Under the pieces are notes generated by a model that was given only the letters and a program-made list of their open reading frames with translations, was not told the origin of the DNA and did no database searches. Shown here in pieces: positions 10,151 to 22,841 of a stretch of 64,000 nucleotides of DNA. The position numbers and the translations under genes are program-made. Position 1 is the stretch's first letter, and every line of letters starts with the position of its first letter. This DNA comes from Aralia elata (lineage: Eukaryota > Streptophyta > Magnoliopsida > Apiales > Araliaceae): positions 62,001-126,000 of the forward strand of contig JAVJAP010000218.1 in the NCBI GenBank assembly GCA_034770075.1, given 5' to 3'.

Positions 10151-13100
10151 ATGGGAATGCCGCCGGCCGGAATCACAGCCGGACTGTTGCTCATGCTGGC
10201 TCTCTACTGTGCAACGGACCCTTTTAAGCAGGGCGCATTATCTGAGTTCCCGGACTTCGAAGCTCTCAAGGTAGACTTGCCACATGGGTCCCAAGTTCCG
10301 GGCGAGGAAGACGACAAAGATTTGTTGCAGAGGTCGGAAATTAGGTTTCTGGGCCAGGTCCAAGGCCCAGAGAGCATGGCCTTTGATAATCTGGGCCGTG
10401 GGCCCTACACCGGCATTGCTGACGGCCGAATTGTGTTCTGGAACGGCTATTCGTGGACTGATTTTGCCTATACCTCCAATAATCGGTTAGTTTTGGGAAC
10501 ATGGGTTTTGTTCTTGATGTTACAAATTTAGCTTAGTTTTGTTTAGAGTAATGCAATATTTTGCTATACTAATGCAACTGTTTCTATAACAATGTCAAAT
10601 GTTTTTTTTTTTTTTAAATTGTGTTGCATTCGGGGTCTACCCGGTGCAATTTTTTGAGAAGTTAGCATTTTTAATATGGTAAACTAATCTTTGACTAATC
10701 GAAACCATTTATTTGATTTGATATGCAAAGAGAAGAAAAGCATATAACAGACATGGAAATACTAATTTGTAAAGAGTTATGTTACATTTTTAGTTTAAAC
10801 TCAATATGTATGCTTACTTGAGTTGATGAATTTGCTCAGTTTATGGATTGAGTTGGGATAATTCATTTCAAGTACATATTTTACCTCATTAATCAAATCA
10901 AGGGCTTTTTGTTCAATCATTAGTAACGTATTGACTTGTAACAATCCTATTATATGATGCATGCTGGTGTAACAATTCTCTTACAGTATGTATAGAAGAT
11001 TAATTCATTTCTTTAAGGTGGCTCAAAAACTAAAGACGGGAAAAAAAATAATTTGGAAACTTTTATCAAAATTCCAAGGTTAAAGAACTATTTCAATTTC
11101 AACTAAAAGGCAGGAAAAAGTCTATATATAATGTTATAGTTTGATTCCCATTTATATATAACTTAAAGCAAAAGTTTGTAAAAATTGTACTTATACAAGT
11201 AATGATTCTTATAGTAGACGTCAGTAATCCTACATGCACTTTTTGAAAGTTCGCTTACAACAGAAAATAATTCCCAGTCAGACTTCCTAAACTAAGTAGG
11301 CACATAATTAGGAGAAATATCTAAGAAGGATTGGGATTTTCAAATGAATTTTCAAGTTGAGTACTATTAGAGTATTAGTCTGCCAATACTATCAAACATT
11401 CGGATTGACCCCCTACTACACTTCAAAAAAAATTAAACATGTGGGGGACTATGTCCCCTTTTCAAAATTCTCATAGGCTCATCATAGCCATATAATCTGG
11501 ATTTATAGTTGGACTTATGGAAATCAAATACTTATAATATACAAAATATAATATTTTGAAAAAGGGGACATTTGCCTTCCTGAGTATACTTTTCATAAAT
11601 CTTTCTGAGTTTTTTCAAAATTCCCATAGGCTCGTAGGATCATTTCCTGAGTATTCTTAGAAATTGTTCTGCAGGCATTTGCCCTTTATGTTTTGTGGAA
11701 AAAAGTCATTTCATTTAGGCATAATAAAGATATATAGCTCACGATAAACTGCATCCATCTTCGTAGAAAACTGAAGACACTCGCATGCGCCTAACAAATC
11801 CAGACAGATCAAGACATTTTTGATTCTATGATTTCGGTTTCCTTATTTAGCTGGTCTGTCTTTCTGATCAGAGCTTGCTTGGCATATGACCTTTTTCAGT
11901 TTTTGCAAGCGATTAATGAATTGTAGCTTAGAGGATGATACGTGTCTTTAAAGAATGAGATACAGAGAGGTATGCTGCATTTGAAGATGTATAGATGCCA
12001 AATACCATAAAATTTCTGGAATGAAGAAGTCCAGCTGCTTTTGTTTTAGGAATATATTGCTTGTAAGTTGTAATAGTAATATTTTTAGCGAAGCCTTGAT
12101 TGCCCACGGCTTCTCATTTTATGAAAGTGCCTTGGCCTTCTCCAGTCGGTTTGTTTCTCAACCGATTTGCAAATGTACTTTAAGGATCTCAGTTTGGTTT
12201 TCCATGTATAGTGAAAATTAGATGAAGACCGTGAAATTTTAACTTCAATATCAAACTACATCCAAATCGCCATTGTAATCATAACTTTCCATGGAGTAGT
12301 TATAGTTAGAATAATCCTCTTAAGACTTTTACAGAATATTGATATAAAAGGATAAATACAATATTGTTTATCAGATTGAAAAACATCTTAGGATCCAGCA
12401 ACATATAAATTTTCTACTAAAGAAGCATTATGATTTCACTTGAACATCAGTATGTGGCTCAACTAAATATTATGAGTAGGATATAGTTAACAAATATAAG
12501 AACTTTGAGAGTGATCTACGCACCTTCCTTCTCCAAATATCCCCCTACTTTGTGCACATGGACAGAGGAAATTCCTTTGTTTTTGTTTCTTTCATCAATA
12601 GAAACTCTACATAAGCATAATGGAGTACAGGACTGACACGTTATTATATTCTGAAGGAACAAGGGCAATATTGTTCAACTAAATTTTGTTTCGTCTTCAG
12701 CAGTTATTCATTGGTTTACATCCTTTTGAAAAAACATTGGTAAACATAACATTAATCCTGGGAAATAAAGTAATTGTACACGTTGGCTTGATAATATCCT
12801 AATTAATAGAAGGGTCTAAATCATGCTTGTGTTTTGGTACATTTTCTTATCTTTAACTTTGTTTGTGGATAGCTACTTGTTACATATTAAACAAAATTAC
12901 TTATTTCTCACATAATTTGGATTTCAGGTCTGATTTGTGTGACCCTAAACCATCAGCTTCAAGCTACTTAAAAAACGAGCACATATGCGGCAGACCATTG
13001 GGGCTTCGATTCGACAAGATAACAGGTGATCTGTATATTGCAGATGCGTATCTTGGGTTGATGAAGGTTGAGCCTGAAGGTGGAGTGGCAATGTCGTTAG

Positions 13101-14486
13101 CAACTGAGGCCGAAGGGGTTCCTCTGAGGTTTACAAATGACCTGGACATTGATGGGGAGGGGAACATCTATTTTACAGACAGCAGCACCAAATACCAACG
13201 GAGGTAGATTTTTTTGTGCTATTTCGTCGTTAAATTCTGAAAACTGATTCTTGAAAATGTTATTTGTGTCTTGAGGTTATGAACAAAGCTGTAAACATAA
13301 ATATGGTTGGTAACAACTAAAACCCTCTAGTACTGAAAATTAATGCCGTATAGCGACGCTTTATCTTAGCCCATTAAACTCCAATTGATACAAATAAAGG
13401 AAGGAGAAAAGGATTGGGAGGTTTTCCAAAGAGATACATACCCTAGGAAAGGAACTTTATTTCTCTTATATTGTTTACACATGCATGAACTGGAGAGTCC
13501 TTTAAAAGCTCTTAATTCAGTTCTTATCAAGTTGTGAAGAGCTATTGCTGTTGCTATTAATTTTGTTTTAAACAATGCTCAAGTTCTCACGGTATTGTTT
13601 TCAGGAACTTCATACAGCTAGCTTTTTCTGCTGACAATAGCGGCAGGGTCCTGAAATACAATCCCAGAACTAAAGAAACCACTGTTCTTCTTCGGAATCT
13701 TCAATTTCCTAATGGACTGTCTTTAAGCAAGGACGGCTCATTTTTTGTACTCTGTGAAGGATCTATTGGCAGGTGACTACTCCTATATCAGCTAGACATA
13801 CATATTAAGTGTTTCACCTTTGGACCTAAAATATGATAGTTCCTGACATTTTGCTTGATGAGCAATGAGCATGCATATAACAGTATAAATACTGCCATAT
13901 ATTACCCCCTCCACCCCATAATAATATGATAAATCCCTTCGCTGTGATTGTAGGTTTGTTGCTACTGCAGTTCCATAAAATATCTCAAGAAGTTTGAGAA
14001 AATATGTAGAACTTTGAGTCTTGACTTGTTAATCATCCTTTCTTTTTGTAGCCTGACTACTATTTTCTGTTCCCATGATGTAGATTGCAAAAGTACTGGT
14101 TAACAGGTGAGAAAGCTGGAAGTTCTGAAGTTCTGGCCATTTTACCTGGGTTTCCCGACAATGTTAGAACAAATGAAAGGGGTGAATTTTGGGTAGCAAT
14201 CCACAATCGCCGCACATTTTATACCTACCTATTTGCCTTATACCCTCAACTTCGAAAAATCTTGCTGAAACTTCCAGTTCCAGCTAAGATTCAGTACCTG
14301 ATCCACATTGGAGGCCGGCTCCATGCTGTAGTTGCAAAGTATAGCCCTGAAGGTAAGCTCTTAAAAGTATTGGAAGACAGACAGGGGAAAGTTGTTAGAG
14401 CAGTAAGTGAAGTGGAGGAGAAGGATGGGAAGCTTTGGATTGGAAGTGTCTTGATGAATTTTGTTGCAGTTTACCAATTAGATTAA
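10151..14486 (+). CDS. Strictosidine synthase-like protein (SSL family; APMAP-like beta-propeller)
   Basis: Exons 10151-10485, 12928-13203, 13605-13772, 14084-14486. All junctions are GT-AG and phases close to 1182 nt, 393 aa. The start is ATG at 10151 (context AACATGG); an ATG six bases later is possible. Residues 1 to about 24 form a hydrophobic signal/anchor. The rest is a Str_synth-type six-bladed beta-propeller with FTNDLDID, FTDSSTKY, FPNGLSLSKDG, VRTNERGEFWVAIHNRRTF and HIGGRLHAVV, all hallmarks of the SSL4-7/YLS2 group. True strictosidine synthase condenses tryptamine with secologanin; most SSL proteins lack that activity and are thought to be hydrolase-like and defence-linked, located in the endomembrane system. 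Alkaloid synthesis should not be assumed. Intron 1 is 2.4 kb and holds no recognisable gene. Length is normal for the family. Confidence 0.93.
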
Positions 14487-16018
14487 TATATAAAGAAAAA
14501 AGCATGCTTTGTTTCTCTCCCCCCTTATTCTTGGTTGTTGATATTATCATAATAAAAATGATTTTGTCAGAACAAATATACATTTAACTACAATTTTGTA
14601 ATTGCTATAACAACACTTATTGATCTGGCAATATCAACCGTCTTATTCTTTAATCTTTCCTTTGCCATGTTTGTAGCCCTTTAACCTACCAAAGAAAATG
14701 ATAATTTGTAGTTCTTTCTAGACAATGCTGTGTAGATTTATATATGGAAAGAGTGACAGTATTACATAAGGAGAAAGGAGAAGTTGAAGTACTTGAAAAG
14801 AAAATTTTTGACAAATGTCGTTAAAGATGTTCTACTTTGTGGTATTAAATACTTACATATATCCCTTCAATGGCTGGCATTTTAAGCAGCCCCTTAGAAT
14901 GTGCTTTGTAACATTGTAGCTCATGTGATAGTCCTTGGTGTTCCAAAAAAGAAAAAGAAAAAAAAAATGTTCATTTATAAATACACGAAATTGAGCCAAG
15001 AAAATATTACTACAAAGTCTTTATAAATATCCAATAATATTTTATTGAAGCACTAAATAGACAAAGCCTCATTGTTAATGGTTCAAACATTGAGGTACCA
15101 ATTAAAAAGAAAACTTTAAGAAGGACAGCTTGACACTTGGGATCCCACAAGTATAAATGCTCACATTTTAATTATTTATCAAATTTGGCATTTTGCAAGG
15201 ATTTTGAAATTCCAAATATACTTCTTATCTTACTCTTAAATCACTTATTAACCCCATCCTTAAATTCTTCCTAAACTCTCTCTCTCTCTCTATAAGTTTG
15301 AAATGTAATTGAATACTTTTTTGAAAATAATAATAATAATTTCTCAGGAGGTCATTTGATTGCTGATTTTCTTTTGCAAATGGGAAAAACAAATACTCTA
15401 ATTAAAAGAGTTTAGTTAATTATATTTATGTCAATATATTTTCTCATTGTCACTTTGTACTTAAAAACTAGTAAAACATATTCCCTTCGTCACGTAATAT
15501 AAAATTAATATTGATTTGTTTGGCATTAAATTAAGACATTTTTATATTTAAAATTGAAGATATAATATGATATGATATAAATTATGAAAATTATAAAATG
15601 TTGAAATAGTATTATTAATTATTATTTTTAAAAACTAAACAAATTACAATCATTTTGAAAATAAAAATATCTCTAATCGATTCTAAAAAACCAAATATGA
15701 TCCCATATTTAGGACTAGCGGTAATCGGTGCCTCCGGCACGAAAAATTTTTTTAGAGAGGAAGAAAAATATAGAAGAAAAAGGTATTGGGGATAGGGTTT
15801 GGAGAGGAAGAAAAAGGTAGAAGAAGAAGAGGAAATAATGAACTGTCAGATTTATGTCAAACTTTAGATGGCTCAAATGATTTATTAGATGAGCGAAAAA
15901 TTCAAAATCATTTGTATTTTGTTAGATAGACTAGGGAGAGTTTTTTTTTTAAAACACTATTAACTACATGTCTTTTACTCAATTATTTACTAATTGTCCA
16001 TTCAAACTATACTATATA
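14487..16018. other. Intergenic, AT-rich
   Basis: 3' flank of the SSL gene, then AT-rich DNA. A short CT repeat lies at about 15278-15292. A diverged Stowaway-like left end (ATTCCCTTCGTCACGTAATAT, about 15480) has no matching right end. No coding signal. Confidence 0.5.
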
Positions 16019-16408
16019 CTCCCTCGGTTCCATATTAAACGTCCTAATTTGTTTTTTAGGATGTTTTGCAATAAATGTCCTATTTTTATATTAGTAACTA
16101 TTTTTATCTTATTTTTCCACTTATACCCCCATAATCTTTTTAATCAATTTTTGTTGAAAACTTAAAAAATGATAAAAGTTTACATTGGGAAGTGATGTAT
16201 TGTTATACCACTTTCTCTCTCATATTATCAGTATAACATCTCTTCTATTCATGTAGAAACTAACAAAGAATAATTAATGTTAGGGTCATAGAAAAATGAA
16301 TGTATACTACAATTAAAATGTAATTTAGAAGGGCAATTTAGGTAAAAAAGAATATTATTAATTAGCGTGCTGAAATCAATTAGCACGTTTAATACGGGAC
16401 AGAGGGAG
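16019..16408. mobile_element. Stowaway-type MITE
   Basis: 390 bp with inverted ends CTCCCTCGGTTCCATATTAA and (right, inverted) CTCCCTCTGTCCCGTATTAA, flanked by TA (16017-16018 and 16409-16410). Non-coding interior. Confidence 0.85.
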
Positions 16409-16744
16409 TACTAAATATGAATTGTGAATTTTTTTTAAATTATGCCGAAAAGAAATTAATTTATTTTTAACATATGTATTATAATTTTATGGTCCGCAAC
16501 AAGTACTGATTGAGTATTCAAACAAGAATAAGAATACCCGACCAATATATCTTAGCCTTATTAAAAAAAATTAAATATATCTGTAAAAATAGAAATAACA
16601 TACAAAAAAATGGTAATTTATAAAGGGTTGTACAAGATTATTATTATTATTTTGATACTTCAATTTGACTTATTTTCATTATCATAAAGTTATTGACACA
16701 CACACCAAATCAAATAAAAATTTAGAAATCTATTACACGTTTGC

Positions 16745-16750
16745 CACGTG
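16745..16750. promoter_or_regulatory. G-box (CACGTG) upstream of RHF2A
   Basis: The palindrome lies in GCCACGTGTC, a good match to a G-box/ABRE core bound by bZIP or bHLH factors. It is roughly 100-150 bp before the CT-rich presumed 5'UTR of RHF2A. Function is inferred from position. Confidence 0.45.
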
Positions 16751-16879
16751 TCACACTCTAGTGAAGACCCAGTTAAGGTTCTCCTGCCAAAAGAAAGTAG
16801 TAGTACTATATAGTAGTATGTATGTATGTATGTAATAACCTGTTCCTTCACCCTTGGCCTTGACATAGCCAAAGTGTCT

Positions 16880-17081
16880 ACCAGTCTTCTCTCTCTTCAT
16901 CACTATCATCGTCACAATCATTGCCTCCTAGCCCTAGGGTTTTCGACCGATCATTTTCTCTCTCTTAATGATTTCACTACGTTGAAGTTTCTCGCAGATT
17001 AGTACGGTACTAGAAGTAATTTCTATATATCTATGTCAGTCAATACTGAATTCGTTGTTTTCGATCACTTCTGGTAACTGG
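16880..17081 (+). other. Likely 5'UTR exon of RHF2A
   Basis: The CT-rich leader (CTTCTCTCTCTTCATCACTATC) ends at a strong donor, G|GTAAGC, at 17082. The next plausible acceptors lie just before the coding exon (TTCAG at 18579 or ATTCAAG at 18615), giving a 5'UTR intron of about 1.5 kb, common in this kind of gene. The start of transcription is not defined. Confidence 0.5.
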
Positions 17082-18631
17082 GTAAGCATTAATTTATGGA
17101 TCTTTGATATGGATTATGTGTTTTTTCTCTTGATAATTTGGATTTTGGCTTATTTGGTTCAATTTTGCTGTTCTCTTCTCGGTTATGACTTGATTTTTGG
17201 TTGTGTGGTTTCATTTTGGTCTGCTTGTGGGTAAAGGTGGCTTTTTTTTTTCTTTTTCTTTTTTCCGTTTTACTTTCAATAAATAAGGTGCCTTTTAAAT
17301 TTGAACCTTAGTTTATTTTTTAATGTTTTCATATATGTTCCTAGGAATATTGAATTTGCGGATCTTGATCAGTTTAGGTTGCTGGGTGATTCTCAGTGTA
17401 GTGATTGGATGTTTGTTTGTTTTTGATTGTTAATTGAATTTGGGCTTATTTGGTAGATTTTTGCAGTTCTATTACTTGGTAATGACTTGATTTTCAGTTT
17501 TGTGGTTCTATTTGGTCTATAGTGGAAGACGCACTTTCCTTTATGGGCATAAATACAGCATCATATGACAGTTGAACTCTGTTAAATTTACTTTGTTCAT
17601 GGATGGGTAGAAACTTGTTGCTTTAGTGAATTTCGATACACAAGTCATTCTCAATTCATTGATTATATGATATATACTGAGGCTGGGATAGACTCTGGTG
17701 GGTTTCACATATTGTTACCTCAATTTCAGGCTTGTTGGGCGGAACTATTTTAGCTCTATTACTTGTTTAGGACTTTATTTTTCGGTTGTATGGTTTCATT
17801 TTGGTCTACTTGTGAGAACTATCTATTTAGTTATAAGTTTGAATTTTCATTAATTTCATATTTTTACTTCTTCTTTTTTTTTGGTTGCCCCAAAATTGCA
17901 AAATCTGAATTTTTCAAACTAAGGTTAGGAAATTTATTATAGCATCTTTTTGACCTAAGAAGCATGGATTCTTCTGTAGGTCGGTGTTGGTTTCTTCTAG
18001 ATTCGGCATGATTCTTTTGGGGGATTCTTCTGCAATTTTATTTATAAAAGAAATGATAAAAATCTATATAACAAAATACAAATGATTTTGAATCTAAAAT
18101 TTTTCCCGCTCAATCTCTTAAATCATCCAGACCGTCAAAAGTTTCGGATAAATCTAACCCTTCGTTCTTTATATTTCTATCCTCCTTCCCTTTTCTTCTT
18201 CCCTCCTTCCCCTTTCTTCTTCGCCTCTCTTTTCCTCCTCCGTCCCTTTTCTTCTTCTCCGCTCCTCGTAGTGCCGGAGGCACGGGCGAAGTGCTAGTAG
18301 AATATATTACTCGCACCATATGCTATACTAATTAATATAATGTTTGATGTACTAATACTATATATTTCCTAAATTCCTAAATAGTATTAGTATATAAGCA
18401 CTGATATAAAGCTACTCTAGCTTACTGCATTATAGCCTATGTATGGACCGCTTTCCAAGTAACATCTCACTTTCATAGCAGGCATGGATGCATTGAGACT
18501 TAGATTCCTTATCTTAGTTATATGTCATTTTTTGTTTGGCTTTGCTTTCAACTTATTTATTGAACATATGATCCTTCAGTCAGATAAATGCTTTATTTTT
18601 TTTTATGAATTCAAGAAATCCGCTTCCAAGG

Positions 18632-20974
18632 ATGGAAGAGAGCAAGAAGTCCGAGAACCATTTGACCTCCGCTGCAGCCTTTGTGGAAGGCGGAATTCAG
18701 GAAGCCTGTGATGATGCTTGTAGCATATGCCTGGAAGCATTTTGTGAAAATGAACCTTCAACGGTACATAATGGAAATTATGGTGTATTATCATCAATTT
18801 AATTTGTGTTTTCTTACTTGTACTATATATCTTTTTCATGCAGGTTACTGGCTGCAAGCATGAGTTTCATCTTCAGTGCATTCTTGAATGGTAATTTTAT
18901 TAAGTCAGATCTAGCAGAAAACTCATTTTGGAAGCTAGACCTTTTTCCTTCCTGATTTTTGGATTGTAAATGTACAGTCAAACATCTTATGTTGATTTGA
19001 GATGTAATAAAGGTCTAATTGGTCTTACTCAAAACAGAAAAAGTATATCTAATTGGTTTGTGACATCAAATTGCAAACCATTAATGGAGTAGTAAATGAA
19101 GTTGGAAAAATGGTTGAGGCACTGAATTCATATGATGAAGTTGTGATTTTTCAGTCTCTCATGGGACTTCTTTTTTTAAATAATTTTTCTGAATTAATTT
19201 AGTCATGCACTTTCTTAGAAGAACATTTTCCTATGAAAAAATTACCAATTAAAAGAAACGTTGAGCTTTATGGGGTGGACCATCTTTGTTTTTGCTTGTG
19301 CATATGTTTGAGTGGAGGAACATATTGAATGTATAGCAGGTATCAATTCTTCAAATGAGATGGCTCGAAAATATAAAAAGTGACTGCTATGGGCCTCTAT
19401 TGTTCTTTTACTTGATTCTTGTGTAGTTACTAGAAAGTTTAGAGGCTTGGAAAGATATCCATTGATGAGTAGTAGTAAGATTATAATGAAATAAGAGAAT
19501 CAAGGGGAAAAAAGCATTGGTTTCATCTTTGAATTGAAATTTTACAGGTGTCAAAGAAGTTCCCAGTGCCCAATGTGTTGGCAACCTATCAGTCTGAAAG
19601 AGCCCAGCAGGTTATGTTGCATTCTCTATCCACCAGTTCCATAATTTGCTACTAATAAGTTGGTTTATTAATACTCAACTTTGACAAAAGATTTCACTGT
19701 CTGTACACTGGCAGCCAGGAACTGCTTGATGCAATAGAGCGGGAGAGGAGTATTAGGACTACTCCTCCTAGGAATACCACAATATTTCATCATCCGACTT
19801 TGGGGGATTTTGAATTGCAGCATGTTTGTAGTCCACATTGAATATTTTTACATCAGCATTTTCTCATTAGTAAAGTATTTACTAGTTAAATCCATTAGAA
19901 ATCAATCCAATCACAGACCCCCCCCCCCCTCTTTCCTTGATGCAGTTACCAGTTAATTTTGATGATGCTGAACTTGAAGAACGTATAATTCAACACTTGG
20001 CCGCTGCTGCTGCCATGGGAGGAAGGTCACGCCATATTGGTAGGAGAGAAGGTCAGAGGAGTAGGTCATCAGCTCAAGGTCGTCCTCGTTTTCTGGTGTT
20101 CTCAACAAATAATGCACCTTCTGCTCTTGCTTCACCTTCTCAAACTCAGCGAGGTGAAGGGGAAACTGCTCCTGCCATCATGGTAGGTGGCCCAATTACT
20201 CCTCCAACTATGGGAGAAGAATCCGTGCAGCTAAATACCCCACCACTTTCTGTCCAATCTGTTCAAGCATCTGGATCAAGAGTACTTTCAGAAAATCAGC
20301 ACGAGGCTTCCTCAACCTATAGGTATCTACTATTCTTCAACCTGGTTGTTTTCTTTTCCTAGTGGATTAGTTTCACATATGCTCTTTTTGTTGAAAACAT
20401 GGGTCTTTTCTTCTCCCATTTCTCCCTCTTACCTATATCTGTACCATGGCTTAATTTATATTTTGTAGGTCCCCAATTCAAGCTTCACCAAATAGTCAGG
20501 ATAGAGCTGGCCCGTCAGAATTCCAGTCATTTTCAGAATCTCTAAAATCTCGAATTAATGCAATGTCAATGAGGTAAATGGAAACGTGCTACCTGATGTA
20601 ATTAAATAAAAATTGTTTGGATTTCTATCTAGGTCCCCGCAGGTTGATTTAATTCCTTTTTTAAAATTTAAATTATTTGTCTTAGATATAAAGAGTCAAT
20701 TACAAAGAGTACAAAAGGCTGGAAGGAGAAATTATTTTCCCGCAACACCTCTGCGACGGATTCAGGTTCTGAAGTTAGGAGAGAGGTTAATGTAAGTGTT
20801 GCTACTGCATCACATACGACGGAGCGTGTTGAGGACAACAGTCCAATCCCCAGTGCTTCTTTATCAAATAGTGTGGAGGATAGGTCACTTCCAGCAGTGG
20901 AGACTGATGGCAACAACTCTTTGAGTGAGAGCAATGTACAGGCTTCAGTTGCTACAAGTTCTGCATCACATTGA
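18632..20974 (+). CDS. RHF2A: RING-H2 E3 ubiquitin ligase RHF2A-like
   Basis: Coding exons 18632-18763, 18844-18890, 19548-19610, 19715-19823, 19946-20322, 20469-20573, 20686-20974. All are GT-AG; total 1122 nt, 373 aa, close to the Arabidopsis protein. The start MEESKKSENHLTSAAAFVEGG matches the family N-terminus. The RING lies at residues 30-70 (CSIC, CKHEFH, C, CPMC: a C3H2C3 pattern), split across three exons. The C-terminal half is Ser/Thr/Gln-rich and disordered. In Arabidopsis, RHF1A and RHF2A target the cyclin-dependent kinase inhibitor KRP6/ICK4 for degradation and are needed for gametophyte cell division. All zinc ligands are present, so it should be active. It converges with RFC1 downstream. 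Confidence 0.95.
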
Positions 20975-22841
20975 GTACTTCCCTAGAAACTTCATCAACT
21001 CATAGTTTTTCATAATTAATGCTAGTCTATTTTGATTAACTGCACTTAAGTAGTGCATATGTGGAAAGGTTTCACTATATTTTCTTACGAGTTGAAGTTC
21101 TGATTGATTGGAACAGTTCATAGTTGCCTGTAGTTCTCACTAGCTGTGCAATCAATAGGTCAAGCTTATTTATTTTATTAGGATGGTGTTTTTGCATTTA
21201 GTTGCTTCATTCAGAGTCATTATTTTAATCATACAGCTCTTTGACGCCGATGAGATTTAATTTGTTCAATCATGTGAAGGAGGGTCATTACTTGAATAAT
21301 CGCATATTTGGGTGACTGAATACAGCTCTTTGATGCCGATGAGATTTAATTTGTTCAATCATGTGAAGGAGGGTCATTACTTGAATAATCGCATATTTGG
21401 GTGACTGAACCCTCTTAATATAATTTTCCCACTTGCGTCAATAGTAAATGGTTCCTTCAACAATTGCATTGAGCATAAATGATGTTAAAGATGTTTTCAT
21501 GATGTTATAGAAAACAAACTAAAATTCTATCCGTAAAAAGGTGCCTGCCCTTTTTGAGTTCCCTATTTTGTTTTTGCTATGAATGCTGCAATACAAGATA
21601 TGGTAATTATATGTTACTAGCCTGTTTAATCTTTTACTGATGATGTTATATGTGTAATGTGATGGATGATGTTTATGCTGATTTCAGGTAGTCTGTTTTC
21701 CAGAAATTTCTGCGACCATAAATGTCATTGCATGTAGTCAAGCCAGTGGTACATGCCAGAATACAATAATCGAAAGATGTGAGACAAAGTCTGATCAGTA
21801 TGGGACTTTTAAACTATTGTACATTCTTCTGTTGCTGGAAGTATATTTCCTCTAATATACTTCACTTAAGTTTTTTGATCAGTTGGTGAAAACAGATGTT
21901 TAATGTTTTACAATTTTCTAAGCATTTCATGTTCGACTCACGTTCATGGTTCACATGAGAGACTCCTGTATTTATGCTTTTAGTATATACATTGCTAGAA
22001 AAAGACAACAGAAATAAACTATTACTGCTCGTTTTGTGGGATATTTATTACTATTCCATTTACTTGCAACATATAAATAAAGGGGTATTTCTCTTTATTG
22101 AGCATCGTTGCATGGTGGTTGATTGTAGGATGCTTTGAGTTTAGTTATTCAGCTTCCATTTAATCAAGGAACTAGAATTCAGAATCAGTATGGCAAGATT
22201 ATAGTGACAGTGTAAACAATGTTGTCTACGAGGGCTGAGAATTTGATCTAATTATGTCTGGACTGAGAGATAACTGAAATATTCGAATCATGCACGGAGT
22301 TTCTCAAACGGTTCACAACAATACCAGTATATCTGTTTATCTCGAGCGAAAAGCTTACGAATCTACATGTCAATGAAGATGTTACAAAGTTGAGCCATTT
22401 ATGAAGAAAAAATCTCAATGACTTGGCTTCTAGAGACTAATCATAGAGCACCGATGTGCCAGGCGCAAGCCAGCTGGAGAAACATCCAAACCCAGTATTT
22501 ATGCTCATCAACAGTTGTCCAGTTATGAGACATTCTAACATCTTAAGTATTGGATCTGAACAAGTGATAAATTCCCTTTCTCCTTTCATTCTTTCTGAAA
22601 TCAGAAAAGTATTAAATAATGCCAAGGCGCGAGTGACCCTCGTATGCTGGCATGAACTGCTAAAATTCTTGTAGATAACATGTCAAATTCAAGATAATAC
22701 AATATGCTCACAAGATGCAACCCAAAATTTCAAAATTTAAACCACTTTACATCTGCCAAAGGTTCAACCCAAGGCACCCAAAAGAGAAAATACTACTTAC
22801 AATAACCCTAATAAGAAAGGTTCCACTTCCATCACTCAATT
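20975..22841. other. Convergent 3' regions of RHF2A and RFC1
   Basis: Holds the 3'UTRs of both genes; poly(A) sites are not resolvable. An 89-bp tandem duplication lies at 21232-21409. No further coding exon is recognised. Confidence 0.5.
21232..21409. repeat. 89-bp tandem duplication
   Basis: 21232-21320 is repeated at 21321-21409 with a single visible difference (TTGACGCC versus TTGATGCC). The near identity implies a recent duplication. It lies downstream of, or within, the RHF2A 3' region. Confidence 0.95.

Noticed and set aside
10142..10531. A reading frame starting at 10142 and running past the exon 1 donor
   Set aside because: The first codon is TTG, not ATG; the real start is 10151, and residues after 10485 are intron read-through.
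13905..14045. Stowaway-like start (CCCCCTCCACCCCATAATAAT) in an SSL intron
   Set aside because: No matching inverted end or TA-flanked boundary found within the intron.
10151..14486. True strictosidine synthase (alkaloid pathway) function
   Set aside because: Motifs such as NRRTFYTY and the overall pattern are of the ubiquitous SSL group, which generally lacks that activity.
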